A stretch of DNA of 64,000 bases from Bradyrhizobium viridifuturi (GCF_001238275.1 NZ_LGTB01000011.1:124001-188000), one strand, 5' to 3'. Shown: positions 16,416-26,614, numbered from the stretch's first letter. Made by a program: numbers and translations. Notes: a model not told the origin generated them from the sequence alone.

Positions 16416-17830
16416 TCAGAGCCCGCGCCGGAACTGCTGGTAGGCCTTGCTCGAGCGCAGCGCGTCCGCGCCGCCCGCGATCAGCTGATCGACCTGCTCC
16501 GGCGGCAGCGACAGCCGGGTCGGGATGGCGTTCAGGATCCCGGCGCGTTCCGGTCCCAGCCGGTCGAAGCCGAGCCGCTCGACATAGATCGCGACGTCGC
16601 CGCACTTCCAGCCGGGGCCGACGCCGAGCCGGCTCCGATCCGCCGCCGACAGGCCGCAGCGCCAGCGCTTCAGCTTGCCCGACCAGTCGCCGGCGAGCGA
16701 CGTGAAGGCGGCGTAGCTCGAGCGCACGCTGGAATCGATCGCGGTGTCGGCGGCCGCGGACACCAGCTCGACGCCGTTCGGTCCTTCGAGCGTCTGCACG
16801 AAATCGCCGGAGACGCCGCGGCCGGCATCGACCACCAGGAACAGGATGCGCTTCAGCTTGGCCGCCTGTCGCTCGTCGAGCGGCTCGTAAGGACGCTGCG
16901 CGGCGAGCAGACCGATGCTGAGCGCAGACAGCCCGTAATTGTCGACGAGTCCGCCATCGAGCAGCTTGACGTAGCGCATCGAGCCGTCGCGGTAGCGGGC
17001 CTGGGCCTCGGCATAGGATCGCAGCAACGGTTGCGCGTTCGGATCGTTGCGCACCCGATCGTACCAGGGCGGCAGCGGCGCGGCGCAGCCGCCGGGATAG
17101 TTTGCAGCACGATCGGGGCGAATGCCAGCGGCACCGCGGCGGATGCCGCCACCGCTTCGGCGACACGATAGGAGCGGATGTCGCTGCACAGCGCGTCGAA
17201 CGAGGCCTTGCCGAACACGAACGGCGTGCGGTTGTAGATGTCGGAGGCGTTGATCCACACCCGCGGCCGGCGGTCGTCGGGCAATGCCTCGAACCGCGCG
17301 CCGTCGAACAGGTTCTGGTCGAGCCAGTCGGTGAACTGGCTGTCGTTGACGCCGCCGCCCAGCGCCCGCCCGATATTACCGAGCGAGATCTTGGTCTTCA
17401 GTCCCTCCTCGGCATTGCGCAGCAGGAAGCGTTCGCGGAAATCGGCGAGCGCCGCACGCCGCTTCAATCCGAAATAGGCGGCGGTGACCGAGCCGCCGGA
17501 GACGCCGGAGACGAAGTCGACGCGATCGAGCAGCGTCTTGGTGCCGGCGGCGCTGGAGCGCACCCGGTCGAGTTCTTCCAGCACGCCGAACGAGAACGCA
17601 GCGGCGCGCGTGCCGCCGCCGGAGAACGACAGCGCGAGCAGCAGATCATCTTCATAAGGCGGGATTTCGCGGGCGCTGCTGTTGTCGTCGAGCGCGGCAC
17701 CGAGCGGCACATTGCCGGGCAGATTGTAGACGGAGGCGCAGCCGGCAAGGCCCGCTGCCACCACGGCCACCAGCAGTGCTGACAGCCATCCCCCTATGCC
17801 CGACCCACGCACGAATACTCTCTTTGCCAC
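16416..17830 (-). CDS. Patatin-like phospholipase lipoprotein, frame broken by an apparent 1-base deletion
   Basis: A ~470-residue lipoprotein. The lipobox LAGC places the acylated Cys at residue 31. The oxyanion motif is FSGGGTRAAA near 70, the nucleophile is Ser111 in GVSGGS, and the catalytic Asp is in DGGLVDNYG in the second frame. N-terminal residues up to FAPIVLQT read in one frame; NYPGGCAAPLPPWYDRV onward reads in another. One extra base at 17100 restores QTYPGGC. Probably a membrane-attached lipid hydrolase. Its place inside the gat block is probably co-location only. Confidence 0.88.
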
Positions 17831-17934
17831 TGGCCCCCGCCCGGTTCCACCAGCCTATCACGGCCAATCTGGGCGGCGGCATGGCGGCCGAAACACGGTT
17901 AATGCTCGCGGTGCCTCAGCACCGCGCCTCGCGC

Positions 17935-18219
17935 TCACGAGGCCGAAAGCGCGGAAACAATCCGCTCCCACTCGGCCTCGAGCGTGTCCTTTGCGACCGG
18001 CTGGCCGGCCTGGCGATACCAATAGCCGGCATTGCCGAGGTCGCCCTCGACGCGATGCAGATAGGCATGCACCCAGGCCGAATTGGCGTCGCTCTCATTC
18101 ATCACGATGCGGTGCGCCTGGTCCCAATCGCCCTTCTTCGCCCACCACAGCGCCGCGAGCGGTGGCGGCAACGCGTCGTCAGGCGCAGCGTCAGCGAGAC
18201 TGGCGCGGAAATCCGCCAT
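17935..18219 (-). CDS. Conserved small hypothetical protein between gatA and the patatin gene
   Basis: A 94-residue soluble protein rich in Trp, Ala and Asp: PPPLAALWWAKKGDWDQAHRIV, then AWVHAYLHRVEGDLGNAGYWYRQAG. The pattern is a pair of short helical repeats like a tetratricopeptide unit. It lies three bases after the gatA stop, so it is co-transcribed and probably translationally coupled. The gene is familiar next to gatA in Bradyrhizobium-like genomes but has no known function. Confidence 0.75.
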   Translation of the reverse strand: MADFRASLADAAPDDALPPPLAALWWAKKGDWDQAHRIVMNESDANSAWVHAYLHRVEGDLGNAGYWYRQAGQPVAKDTLEAEWERIVSALSAS

Positions 18220-18222
18220 CGC

Positions 18223-19697
18223 TCACCACCATTTGGGCGCCGTGAACCGGCCGGCCGCCTGCTCGATCACCTCGCCGAGCGAGAACAGCGTCTCCTCGTC
18301 GAACGGACGGCCGATCAGTTGCAGGCCGAGCGGCAAACCTTGGCTGTCCTTACCGGCGGGCACAGCGATGCCGGGCAGGCCCGCCATGTTCACGGTCACC
18401 GTGAAGATGTCGTTGAGATACATCTCGACCGGATCGGCCCCGCCCTTCTCGCCGATGCCGAACGCCGCCGACGGCGTCGCCGGCGTCAGGATCGCATTCA
18501 CGCCCTTGGCGAAGCAGTCCTCGAAATCCTTCTTGATCAGCGTCCGCACCTTCTGCGCACGCAGATAATAGGCATCGTAATAGCCGGCCGAGAGCACATA
18601 GGTGCCGATCAGCACGCGGCGGCGGACCTCGTCGCCAAAGCCGTCGGCGCGAGTGTTCTCGTACATCTCGATGATGTTCTTGCCGGGATCGCGCAGTCCG
18701 TAGCGCACGCCATCATAGCGCGCGAGGTTCGACGAAGCCTCCGCCGGCGCCACGATGTAGTAGGCCGGCAGCGCGTATTTGGTGTGCGGCAGCGACACCT
18801 CGACGAGCTCGGCGCCGGCCGCCTTCAGCCATTGCGCGCCGTCGCTCCAGAGCTTTTCGATCTCGGCAGGCATGCCGTCGAGCCGATACTCCCTGGGAAT
18901 GCCGATCTTCATGCCCTTCACGGACTTGCCGATCGCGGCTCGTAGTCCGGCACCGCGATGTCGACCGACGTGGTGTCCTTCGGATCGTGCCCGGCCATCG
19001 AGCGCATCAGGATCGCGGCGTCGCGCGTGGTGCGCGCGATCGGGCCGGCCTGGTCGAGCGAAGACGCAAACGCCACGATGCCCCAGCGCGAGCAGCGGCC
19101 GTAGGTCGGCTTGATGCCGACGGTCGCAGTAAACGCGGCCGGTTGGCGGATCGAGCCGCCGGTGTCGGTCGCCGTCGCGCCCATGCAGAGCAGCGCCGCC
19201 ACCGCCGAGGCCGAACCGCCGGACGAGCCGCCCGGCACCAGCGTGGTGTTGCTGCCTTCACGGCGCCACGGATTGGTGACCGGTCCGAAGCACGAGGTTT
19301 CGTTCGACGAGCCCATCGCGAACTCGTCATTGTTGAGCTTGCCGAGCAGCACCGCGCCGTCGCGCCAGAGCTGCGAGGTCACCGTCGACTCGTAGGGCGG
19401 GATGAAGTTGCCGAGGATCTTCGAGCACGCCGTGGTCCTGATATCGCGGGTCGCGAACAGGTCCTTGATGCCGAGCGGGATGCCGGCCAGCGGTCCGCCC
19501 TCGCCCTTGGCGATCTTCTCGTCGGCGGCCCTCGCCATCTCGCGGGCACGGTCAGGCGTTTCGAGCACATAGGCATTGAGCACCCGCGCGGCCTCGATGG
19601 CGGCGAGATGCGCATCGGTCAGCTCAGCGGCGGTGAAGGACTTGCTCGCCAGGCCCTCGCGGGCCTCGGCGATCGTCAGCGATGTCAAATCGGTCAT
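18223..19697 (-). CDS. gatA: Aspartyl/glutamyl-tRNA amidotransferase subunit A, frame broken by an apparent 1-base deletion
   Basis: GatA is the amidase that frees ammonia from glutamine for GatB. The Ser-cisSer-Lys triad is visible: Lys78 ([10 protein letters not shown]), Ser158 ([12 protein letters not shown]) and Ser182 (DTGGSIRQP). The first 250 residues end in one frame at [21 protein letters not shown] continues in the next. One missing C near 18939 explains it, giving the normal ~490 residues. Its ATG overlaps the preceding gene's stop (ATGA). Because Gat is essential where GlnRS is absent, a real loss is unlikely. Confidence 0.93.
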
Positions 19698-19930
19698 TTA
19701 TTGATCGGGCTGCAGAAGAACGGAGACAGGGTTTTGTCGTTGGCGGGGTCGTCTTGGCGCGCCCGGTTGTTGGCATTTTCCTTGGCGCGGGCGGCATCGA
19801 GCGCCTCGAGATGGTCGAGCACGGCGTCCATCGCCGCATTGGGATCGGCGACCTTCCCCTTGCGCTCCATCGCATCGAGGAAGTCCATATAGGCCTTGTA
19901 GGCCTTCTCATCGTCGCAGAGCAGACACAT
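19694..19930 (-). CDS. Small conserved protein between gatC and gatA
   Basis: A 78-residue protein starting [25 protein letters not shown], with a CxxC pair at the N-terminus and another Cys near the C-terminus (SPFFCSP). The rest is helical and charged. It overlaps gatA by four bases (ATGA) and is thus part of the operon. The CxxC...C arrangement could bind a metal. The gene is recognised as a usual neighbour of gatCA in this group; function unknown. Confidence 0.78.
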   Translation of the reverse strand: MCLLCDDEKAYKAYMDFLDAMERKGKVADPNAAMDAVLDHLEALDAARAKENANNRARQDDPANDKTLSPFFCSPINK

Positions 19931-19952
19931 TGGACTTATCCGATCGGGCTGT

Positions 19953-20240
19953 TTACTCGACCACCTTCGGCACCAGGAAGAAGTCGTTCACGGCATCGGG
20001 CGCATTGCGGACGATGACATCGGCGATCTCGCCGTCATTGACCACGTCGGCGCGCTTCTTCATCTCCATCGGCGTCACCGAGGTCATCGGCTCGACGCCC
20101 TCGATATTCACCTCCGACAGCTGCTCGACAAAGGCCAGCATCGCGTTCAGCTCGCCCTGGAGATGGGGAACTTCGGCGTCGCTGACCGCGATCCGCGCCA
20201 GATGCGCGATGCGGCGGACGGTCGTGGCATCTACGGACAT
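19953..20240 (-). CDS. gatC: Aspartyl/glutamyl-tRNA amidotransferase subunit C
   Basis: A 95-residue GatC, which wraps and stabilises the GatA-GatB complex. It has the family pattern [20 protein letters not shown], then [22 protein letters not shown] and the C-terminal [15 protein letters not shown] at 20240 gives the normal length; the frame upstream is non-coding. First gene of the minus-strand gat operon. Confidence 0.96.
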   Translation of the reverse strand: MSVDATTVRRIAHLARIAVSDAEVPHLQGELNAMLAFVEQLSEVNIEGVEPMTSVTPMEMKKRADVVNDGEIADVIVRNAPDAVNDFFLVPKVVE

Positions 20241-20260
20241 TATATAGGGCCTCGGGTGGT

Positions 20261-20280
20261 CAGGCTGAAAGGTCAGCCTG
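20261..20280 (-). promoter_or_regulatory. Leader hairpin upstream of gatC
   Basis: CAGGCTGA-AAGG-TCAGCCTG is a perfect 8-bp stem 20 bases before the gatC start codon. No T-box or riboswitch core was recognised. It could modulate translation or mark the promoter region. Confidence 0.4.
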
Positions 20281-20488
20281 CCGTATAGCAGAGGCCGGTT
20301 TTGCGCCGCAACCGCGCCAATTCCGCGCCTTCTGGGCTTCCGCCCCCCGGCTGTCCCCGTCGAGACATTTCCGGGCGGGCATTGGGGCTGCAAAACCCCG
20401 CGACGAAACCACTTCGTGCCCGCCACGAAGTTGTCCGGAAACATTGCCGGCGCCTACTCCCTCCAAACAGAAAAGTTCGGAGCGCGTC

Positions 20489-20596
20489 ATGTCAATGCTC
20501 GAAAGCCGCCCCCGGTCGGAGGGCTGGGACCCCGCTCTGTGGTCGATCGGCACAGTGCTCGGGATCGCAATCGTATACGTGGCCTGCCTGGTCTGA
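20489..20596 (+). CDS. 35-residue single-pass membrane peptide
   Basis: MSMLESRPRSEGWDPALW, then the membrane segment SIGTVLGIAIVYVACLV, which ends the protein. A GGAG site eight bases upstream supports the start. A 56-residue gene follows 18 bases later on the same strand. Function unknown. Confidence 0.6.
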   Translation: MSMLESRPRSEGWDPALWSIGTVLGIAIVYVACLV

Positions 20597-20614
20597 GCGG
20601 GGCGAGCAATAGCC

Positions 20615-20785
20615 ATGTCCCAGGCAAAGGCTCTGCAGGAAAAGGCCGAGATGTTCGAACGCCGCGCCGAAAGCGCCGCGGATCCGATTTCCCGGCAGCA
20701 TTACAAGGAAATGGCCGCGCATTATCGCAGGCTCGCGACCGAGCACCTGGACATCAGCCGGGACGAGGCCGCGCGTCAGGCCTGA
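20615..20785 (+). CDS. 56-residue amphipathic helical protein
   Basis: The product reads ALQEKAEMFERRAESAADPI, then SRQHYKEMAAHYRRLATEHL. It is almost entirely helical and highly charged, without a membrane segment. Short proteins of this pattern recur in Bradyrhizobium-type genomes with no assigned role. Its last ten bases overlap the 3' end of the convergent oxidoreductase gene. It probably forms a unit with the 35-residue gene just upstream. Confidence 0.65.
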   Translation: MSQAKALQEKAEMFERRAESAADPISRQHYKEMAAHYRRLATEHLDISRDEAARQA

Positions 20786-21855
20786 GACAGCGCCCCCATC
20801 CGCGCCAGCGCCGCGCCCGCCAGTGCGCGGGTCAGCTCGGCGGCCGGCATCTCCTTGCCCATCCGAACCGCCTGCCCGGCCCACAGATTGGTGAAATCGA
20901 CCTTGCCCTGTTTTTCGGCAGCCGCCTTGATCGGCCCGAGCGCAGTGGCCGCGTGCGGGAACGCCGGCGCGTCAGGCGAGATCGGGCCGACTTCGCGCAT
21001 CACACGATTGGCGACGCCGCGTGCAGGACGGCCGGTCATCACATTGGTGATGACGGTCGATTCATCGCTGGCCTGCGCCAGCGCAACACGGCCCTGCGCG
21101 CTCACCTTGGATTCCGGGCAGCGTAGATAGGCTGTGCCGACCTGCACGGCCGAGGCGCCAAGCGCGAAGGCCGCCGCGATCCCACGCCCATCGGCGATGC
21201 CGCCGGCCGCGACGACCGGCACCTTCACCGCATCCACCACCTGCGGCAGCAGCGAGAATGTCCCCGGCTGCTCGGCAATATCATCGGTCAGGAACATGGC
21301 GCGATGGCCGCCGGCGTCGGCGCCCTGCGCAATGACGACGTCGGCGCCGTTCTCCTCGAGCCAGATCGCCTCCTTCACGGTCGTCGCCGACGACATCACG
21401 ATGGCGCCGGTCCCCTTCACCCGTTGCAACAGTGTTGGCTCGGGCAGGCCGAAATGGAAGCTGACGACCTCGGGCTTCAGCTCCTCGACCACGGCGCAGA
21501 ATGCTGCATCGAACGGCGCGCGGTTCGCCGCGTTGACCGGTGCGTTAGGATCGAGGCCATGCTCGCGGTAGTAAGGCGCGAGCCGCTGCCGCCATTGTGC
21601 CTCGCGCGCCGGATCGGCATCGACCGCCTTGTGGCAGAAGAAGTTGAGGTTGACCGGCGCAGACACGCGCTGGCGGATGATGTTGACCTGCTCGCGCGCC
21701 TTCTCGGCCGACAGCATCGCGCATGGCAGCGAGCCGAGCCCGCCGCCCTGCGCCACCGCGATCACCAGTTCCGCGTCCATCACGCCGGCCATCGGTGCCA
21801 GCACGATCGGGAATTCGGTCTTGAAGCGATCGATCAATCGACGGTCCGGCCACAT
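20776..21855 (-). CDS. NAD(P)H-dependent flavin oxidoreductase / nitronate monooxygenase-like
   Basis: A 359-residue TIM-barrel FMN enzyme of the 2-nitropropane dioxygenase family. Motifs are FPIVLAPMAGVMDAELVIAV at the start, the ADVVIAQGADAGGHRAMF loop carrying the conserved His, and VPVVAAGGIADGRGIAAAFALGASAVQVGTAY for phosphate binding. It lies 18 bases upstream of a paralogue (21874-22853), with which it forms a minus-strand pair. Substrate could be alkyl nitronates or an enone-type compound; not resolvable here. Confidence 0.9.
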   Translation of the reverse strand: MWPDRRLIDRFKTEFPIVLAPMAGVMDAELVIAVAQGGGLGSLPCAMLSAEKAREQVNIIRQRVSAPVNLNFFCHKAVDADPAREAQWRQRLAPYYREHGLDPNAPVNAANRAPFDAAFCAVVEELKPEVVSFHFGLPEPTLLQRVKGTGAIVMSSATTVKEAIWLEENGADVVIAQGADAGGHRAMFLTDDIAEQPGTFSLLPQVVDAVKVPVVAAGGIADGRGIAAAFALGASAVQVGTAYLRCPESKVSAQGRVALAQASDESTVITNVMTGRPARGVANRVMREVGPISPDAPAFPHAATALGPIKAAAEKQGKVDFTNLWAGQAVRMGKEMPAAELTRALAGAALARMGALSQA

Positions 21856-21873
21856 GGTGTGTCTCGCGTTTGT

Positions 21874-22853
21874 TCAGGTCAAAGAGGAGAGAAAGTTGCG
21901 CCGCCCCTGCAGCGACTGCTCGGCTTCGGCGACGATGCGGCCGACGATCTCGGCCGCGGGAACGATATCATGGATCAGGCCGACGGACTCGCCGGCAAAC
22001 ACCGCGGCAGTGTCGAAATTGCCTGCTTCCCTCGCGGCGGCATACTCCACCGCGATCTCGTCCGCGCGCTGCATCAGCTCGATCTCGCGACCGGACCAGC
22101 GCCGCAAATGATCGTTGGCAAGTGAACGCGCGGTGAACGGCGCCGGCCACATCAGCTTGCGCGACCAGTCCATCACCACGCCGCGCACCGTCTCGCCGCT
22201 CTTGGCCGCGCGGATCAACTGCTTCGCCTGCTCGGGCGCGTCGGCCTCGACGCTGGCATAGAAGCGCGTGCCCATCAGCACGCCGGAGGCGCCGAGCATC
22301 ATCATCGCAGCCAAGCCGCGGCCATCAGCGATGCCGCCGGCCGCGACCACAGGCACAGTCCTGCCGCGAAATCGATGATCGCAGGCACGATGTCGAGCGT
22401 GGTGCGCGACGCGCCGTGACCACCCGCCTCCGTTCCCTGCGCGATCAGGATATCGGCGCCGCAATCGAGCGCCGCTTGCGCCATCTCCTCATTCTGCACC
22501 TGGCAGATCAGCAGCGCGCCGGCGGCTTTGATATCAGGCGCGAACGGCGCGGGATCGCCGAACGACAGCATCACCGCGCGCGGCCGCGCCTCCAGCGCGA
22601 TGTCCATCAGCTCGGGTTGCTTGGCGAGACTCCAGGTGATGAAGCCGATGCCGAACGGACGGCGAAATCCCCTGAGCGCCGCGGTCTCCGCCGCGAGCCA
22701 GGCCTTGTCTCCGTAACCGCCGCCCAGAATGCCGAAGCCCCCCGCCTCGCTCACCGCCTTCACCAACCGGCTCCCCGTGATCATCGCCATCGGCGCCGCC
22801 AGGATCGGATGTTCGGTGCCCAGACGCGCCGTCAATTCGGTGCTGATCGGCAT
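21874..22853 (-). CDS. Nitronate monooxygenase-family protein, frame broken by an apparent 1-base deletion
   Basis: A second 2-nitropropane dioxygenase-like enzyme, about 325 residues. The start at 22853 gives MPISTELTARLG and the LAAPMAMITGSRLVKAV FMN region. ADILIAQGTEAGGHGASRT is in the first frame. VPVVAAGGIADGRGLAAMMMLGASGV is in the second. One extra G/C at 22360 gives IIDFAAGTVPVVAAGG. It is a diverged paralogue of the adjacent gene and divergent from a LysR regulator that probably controls both. Confidence 0.88.
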
Positions 22854-22911
22854 GCGCTTGCTCCCTGTTCTGGACTTGCTGTTCTGGACTCCAAGCCTAA
22901 GCGGGCCTAAC

Positions 22912-22928
22912 ATTCTGTCAAAATGAAT
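22912..22928. promoter_or_regulatory. Possible LysR-type site between divergent genes
   Basis: ATTC-TGTCAAAAT-GAAT is a short interrupted dyad midway between the oxidoreductase start (22853) and the LysR start (22972), with spacing near the T-N11-A pattern of LysR sites. Confidence 0.35.
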
Positions 22929-22971
22929 ACTAGAGAACGCTGCCATCTCTAAATTGAAACGGTGGTCCCAG

Positions 22972-23862
22972 ATGGAATTGACCGACCTGCTCACCTTTTC
23001 CACGGTCGCCCGGCTCGGCGGCATCACCCGGGCCGCCGAAGAGCTGAATACCGTGCAGTCCAACGTCACCCAGCGCATCAAGGCGCTGGAGGCCGAGATC
23101 GGCACAGCGCTGTTCGAGCGTCACAGCCGCGGCATGTCGCTGACCGGCGCCGGCCGCCGGCTGTTGCCGTATGCGCAGCGCATGGCGGCGCTGTCGCGCG
23201 AAGCCGTGCTCGCCGCGCGCGACGACGGCGAGCCGAAGGGCCCGCTGTCGATCGGGTCGATGGAGACCACCGCAGCGGTGCGGCTGCCGACGCTGCTTGC
23301 CGAGTTTCACCGCCGCTATCCGGCGGTGCGCCTGACCTTGCGCACCGCGCCGACCGCCGATCTCGTGGCCGCCGTGCTTGACGGCTCGCTCGATGGCGCC
23401 TTCGTCGCCGGTCCGATCGAGCATGCCGAGCTGTCCGCAACATCGGCCTTCACCGAGGAACTGGTGCTCGTCACCGCGCAACGCTGGAAATCGCTTGCCG
23501 CGTTGCGCGCCGGCACATCGGAATCGGGCCCGACCGCACTGGTGTTCCGCACCGGCTGCACCTACCGGCAGCGCCTCGAACAGGTGTTCACCGAGTTCGG
23601 CTGGCCGTCCGCCGCGCGTTTCGAACTCGGCACGCTCGACGGCATGGTCGGCTGCGTCGCCGCCGACATGGGCGTGACGCTGTTGCCGCGCGCGGTCGTC
23701 GAACGCGACCACGTCCAGCGCGACATCAATATCCACAAGCTCAATCCGAAGCATGCACAGGTCGAGACGCTGTTCATCCAGCGCCGCTCCGCGCACCAGT
23801 ACAGTCCGTTGCAGGGCCTTGTCGCGTGCCTCGGCGGCGACGATCGGGTGATCGCCGCCTGA
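22972..23862 (+). CDS. LysR-family transcriptional regulator
   Basis: A 296-residue LysR protein. The HTH is residues 1-60 (LTDLLTFSTVARLGGITRAAEEL, then TVQSNVTQRIKALEAEIGTALF). The effector domain follows (PLSIGSMETTAAVRLPTLLAEFHRRYPAV), in a form seen in subgroups close to YofA/CbbR-like regulators of uncertain ligand. The ATG at 22972 is preferred to the TTG at 22954. It is divergent from the two nitronate monooxygenase-like genes, its likely targets. Confidence 0.9.
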   Translation: MELTDLLTFSTVARLGGITRAAEELNTVQSNVTQRIKALEAEIGTALFERHSRGMSLTGAGRRLLPYAQRMAALSREAVLAARDDGEPKGPLSIGSMETTAAVRLPTLLAEFHRRYPAVRLTLRTAPTADLVAAVLDGSLDGAFVAGPIEHAELSATSAFTEELVLVTAQRWKSLAALRAGTSESGPTALVFRTGCTYRQRLEQVFTEFGWPSAARFELGTLDGMVGCVAADMGVTLLPRAVVERDHVQRDINIHKLNPKHAQVETLFIQRRSAHQYSPLQGLVACLGGDDRVIAA

Positions 23863-23937
23863 TCGGCATTTTCGCATGGAGGCCCGCCCGCCGGCGGGCT
23901 TTGCCTCGGCGCGCGGCTGCGTGCTAAGCGCAGGGCC

Positions 23938-24420
23938 ATGCCCGCCCCTATCCTTCCCCTGATCGAAGCCGCGCCGCATTGGCCCGACCGCGGCGCGCTG
24001 GTCGGCCTCGACCTCGGCACCAAGACCATCGGCGTTGCCGTCTCCGATCCGGACCGGCGGCTCGCGACCGGCGTCGAGACCATCCAGCGCAAGCAGTTCA
24101 AGGCCGACGCAGCGCGGCTGCTCGCGATCGCGGCCGAGCGCAACGCGGTCGGTTTCGTGCTGGGCCTGCCGATCAACATGGACGGCAGCGAAGGCCCGCG
24201 CGCACAATCGACCCGGGCTTTTGCCCGCAATCTCGCCGGGCTCACCGCGCTTGCGATCGGGCTGTGGGACGAGCGGCTGTCGACCGCGGCGGTCGAGCGC
24301 GAGTTGATCGGGATGGACGTCAGCCGCGCCCGGCGCGCTGAGGTGATCGACGAGCATGCCGCGATCTTCATCCTGCAAGGTGCACTCGACCGGCTCGCAA
24401 AGCTGCGCGGAGAGCGCTGA
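23938..24420 (+). CDS. ruvX: Holliday junction resolvase-like RuvX/YqgF
   Basis: A 160-residue RNase H-fold protein of the RuvX/YqgF family, linked to resolution of junctions and to 16S rRNA maturation. It shows [17 protein letters not shown] with the first acidic residue, [32 protein letters not shown], and [15 protein letters not shown] carrying the last acidic cluster. Two bases separate its stop from the AEC transporter gene, so they are probably co-transcribed. Confidence 0.93.
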   Translation: MPAPILPLIEAAPHWPDRGALVGLDLGTKTIGVAVSDPDRRLATGVETIQRKQFKADAARLLAIAAERNAVGFVLGLPINMDGSEGPRAQSTRAFARNLAGLTALAIGLWDERLSTAAVERELIGMDVSRARRAEVIDEHAAIFILQGALDRLAKLRGER

Positions 24421-24422
24421 CG

Positions 24423-25349
24423 ATGGCCGTGGTGATCGCGGCGCTGTTGCCGGTTTTCTTGCTGATCGTGCTCGGCTTCATCCTGAAGCGGACGCTGATG
24501 CGGCTCGACAGCCAATGGCATGGACTGGAGCAGCTCACTTACTACGTGCTGTTCCCGGTGCTGCTGGTGCAGACGCTGGTCAAGGCCGATTTGACCAAGG
24601 TGCCGGTCGCCGGCGTCGGCGGCGCGCTGCTGCTGGCGGCGCTCGTGATGTGCCTGCTCTGTCTTGCCCTGCGGGCCCCGCTGGCCCGCGCCGGCGTCGA
24701 CGGCCCCGCCTTCAGCTCGATCTTCCAGGGCGCGACACGCTGGCAGACCTATGTCGCGCTGTCGGTGTCGCGCAATCTCTATGGCAGCACGGGGCTCGCG
24801 CTCGCCTCGGTCGCGATGGTCGCCATCATCCCGCTGGTCAATGTCTTCAGCGTCGCCGTGCTGGCCAAATATGCCTCCTCGGAGAAGCGGTCCGTGAGCG
24901 CCATCGTGATGACCGTGCTGAAGAACCCGCTGATCTGGGCCTGCGTGATCGGGCTCGTCATCAACGTCGCGCACATCCCGCTGCCGCAGATCTGGCACGA
25001 TGTCGCCGACGCGCTCGGCGGCTCGTCGCTGGCGATCGGCCTGCTGGTGACCGGCGCCGGGCTGCATCTGGAAGGCATCTTCCGCCCCAGCCTCGCCGCC
25101 AGCATCGCACTGGTGCTGAAGCTGGTCCTGATGCCGGTATTCACGGTCGCGCTCGCGGTGTGGTTCGGCGTCACCGGCGCCAATCTCGCCATCGTCGCCG
25201 CCTGCGCCGCGGTGCCGACCTCACCGTCAGCCTATGTGCTGGCGCGCCAGATGGGCGGCGACGCCCCCCTGCTCGCCCAGATCATCACGCTGCAGACGAT
25301 CCTGGCTGCGATCACCATGCCGATCGTGATCGCCGCGGTCGGGCCGTAA
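24423..25349 (+). CDS. AEC-family transporter
   Basis: A 308-residue auxin efflux carrier-family permease with two five-helix halves. It begins VVIAALLPVFLLIVLGFILKR as AEC proteins do. Central features are TRWQTYVALSVSRNLYG and the conserved polar break before the second half, and it ends TLQTILAAITMPIVIAAV. Substrates of bacterial AEC proteins include malate and other organic acids; none can be deduced here. It follows ruvX by two bases. Confidence 0.9.
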   Translation: MAVVIAALLPVFLLIVLGFILKRTLMRLDSQWHGLEQLTYYVLFPVLLVQTLVKADLTKVPVAGVGGALLLAALVMCLLCLALRAPLARAGVDGPAFSSIFQGATRWQTYVALSVSRNLYGSTGLALASVAMVAIIPLVNVFSVAVLAKYASSEKRSVSAIVMTVLKNPLIWACVIGLVINVAHIPLPQIWHDVADALGGSSLAIGLLVTGAGLHLEGIFRPSLAASIALVLKLVLMPVFTVALAVWFGVTGANLAIVAACAAVPTSPSAYVLARQMGGDAPLLAQIITLQTILAAITMPIVIAAVGP

Positions 25350-25388
25350 GGCGCTTGATGTTGTGACCGAGCGAGCGAAGCGTCGTCG

Positions 25389-26614
25389 CTACTTTCCGGA
25401 CGAACCAGTGAACGCCGTATCGAGCACATCGCCGATCGGCTGCCAGCTGCGGCCATCGAATTGAAGCAACCGCAATTGCTCGACCGGTCGAAAGTGATCG
25501 GTGTTGATCTTGATGCCCGGGAGCAAGGCCGATGCCTGATAGTCCCTGAGCGCGGCGGCCTGCTTCATGACGTTTTCGCGCGACAGATCGTTGCCGCATT
25601 GCCTGAGCACCTGGACCATCGTTTCGGCGGCCGCATAGCCATAGACGGCAGCAGCGTCGTCCTTGCCGCCGGCTTTGGTATATTTGTCCAGGAAGCTGTG
25701 CCAGGCGCCCTGATCTTCCCTCCAGGCCGGATCGCTCGCATCCTTCAGGAAGGCGGCGGTGATGACGCCGGTCGCGTTCTCCGTGCCGGCCGCCTTCAGC
25801 ACCGTCTCAATCGATGACGCCATCTGGTTCACGACAAACACCGGCCGCCAGCCATGGTCGGCCGCCGCCCGGATCACCTTGGCGGCATTTTCCGGCACGC
25901 CCGCAAACACGAAGACCTCGGCGCCCGATTGCTTCAGGATCGAGATGTGGCCGTCCAGATGCTGATCGTCGACATCATAGGCGATGTCGACCCTGATGTT
26001 GTGGGCGACGTCGCCCAGCCCTTGCACCAGCCCCTTGAACAATTCACGCCGAACTGGTCGTTCTCCCAGAGCGCCACGATCTTCTTTCCAGGATAGAAAG
26101 CCTGGATATAGTTGGCGTAGATCCGCCCCTCCTCGCGGTATGATGGCTGCCAGCCCATGGTCCACGGAAAGGCCGACGGCTCGCCGAAGTCCTGATCGCC
26201 GGAGGCAACGAAAAGCTGGGGGACTTGCCGTTCGTTGAGATACTTCCGCACGGCGAGATTATCCGGCGTCCCGAACGAACCGAACATCAGGAGCACATTG
26301 TCGGTCTCGACGAGAATGCGCGTGAGGTCCATCGCATTGGAGGCGTCGGACAGATCGTCGTAGGACATGAAGCGGATCTTGCGGCCGTTGATCCCGCCGC
26401 GTTCGTTGATCATGTCGAAATAGGCGGCTTCGGCCTTGCCGATCTGGCCGAAGATTTCCAGCGTGCCGCTATACGGCATCAGATTGCCGATCCGGATTTC
26501 GGTATCGGTCGCACCCTGGTCGCGCACCTGCTGCGTGATGGCGCCGAGCGACACCAGCGCGACGACGCTGGCCAGAACAGTTCGGAACAACGTAGCCATG
26601 GCAAGAGCTCGCAC
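25389..26614 (-). CDS. ABC transporter substrate-binding protein (branched-chain amino acid type), frame broken by an apparent 1-base deletion
   Basis: A periplasmic Leu/Ile/Val-type binding protein (PF13458-like), ~408 residues. It has a signal peptide (VVALVSLGAITQQVRDQG start region), TDTEIRIGNLMPYSGTLEIFG, and FGSFGTPDNLAVRKYLNERQVPQLF. The frame changes after ALWENDQFG; RELFKGLVQGLGDVAHNIRVD continues in the next. One missing C/G near 26048 restores it. No permease or ATPase gene is adjacent, so it is an orphan that must use a transporter encoded elsewhere. Ligand unknown. Confidence 0.88.

Noticed and set aside
18930-18945. Programmed frameshift in gatA
   Set aside because: No slippery heptamer, and ten other loci show the same one-base deletion pattern; an error is simpler.
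20241-20300. T-box or other riboswitch upstream of gatC
   Set aside because: Only a simple 8-bp hairpin is present; no conserved riboswitch core was seen.
22930-25067. Two very long minus-strand frames opposite LysR, ruvX and the AEC gene
   Set aside because: His/Arg/Asp-rich translations typical of antisense GC-rich frames; three recognised genes lie on the plus strand.
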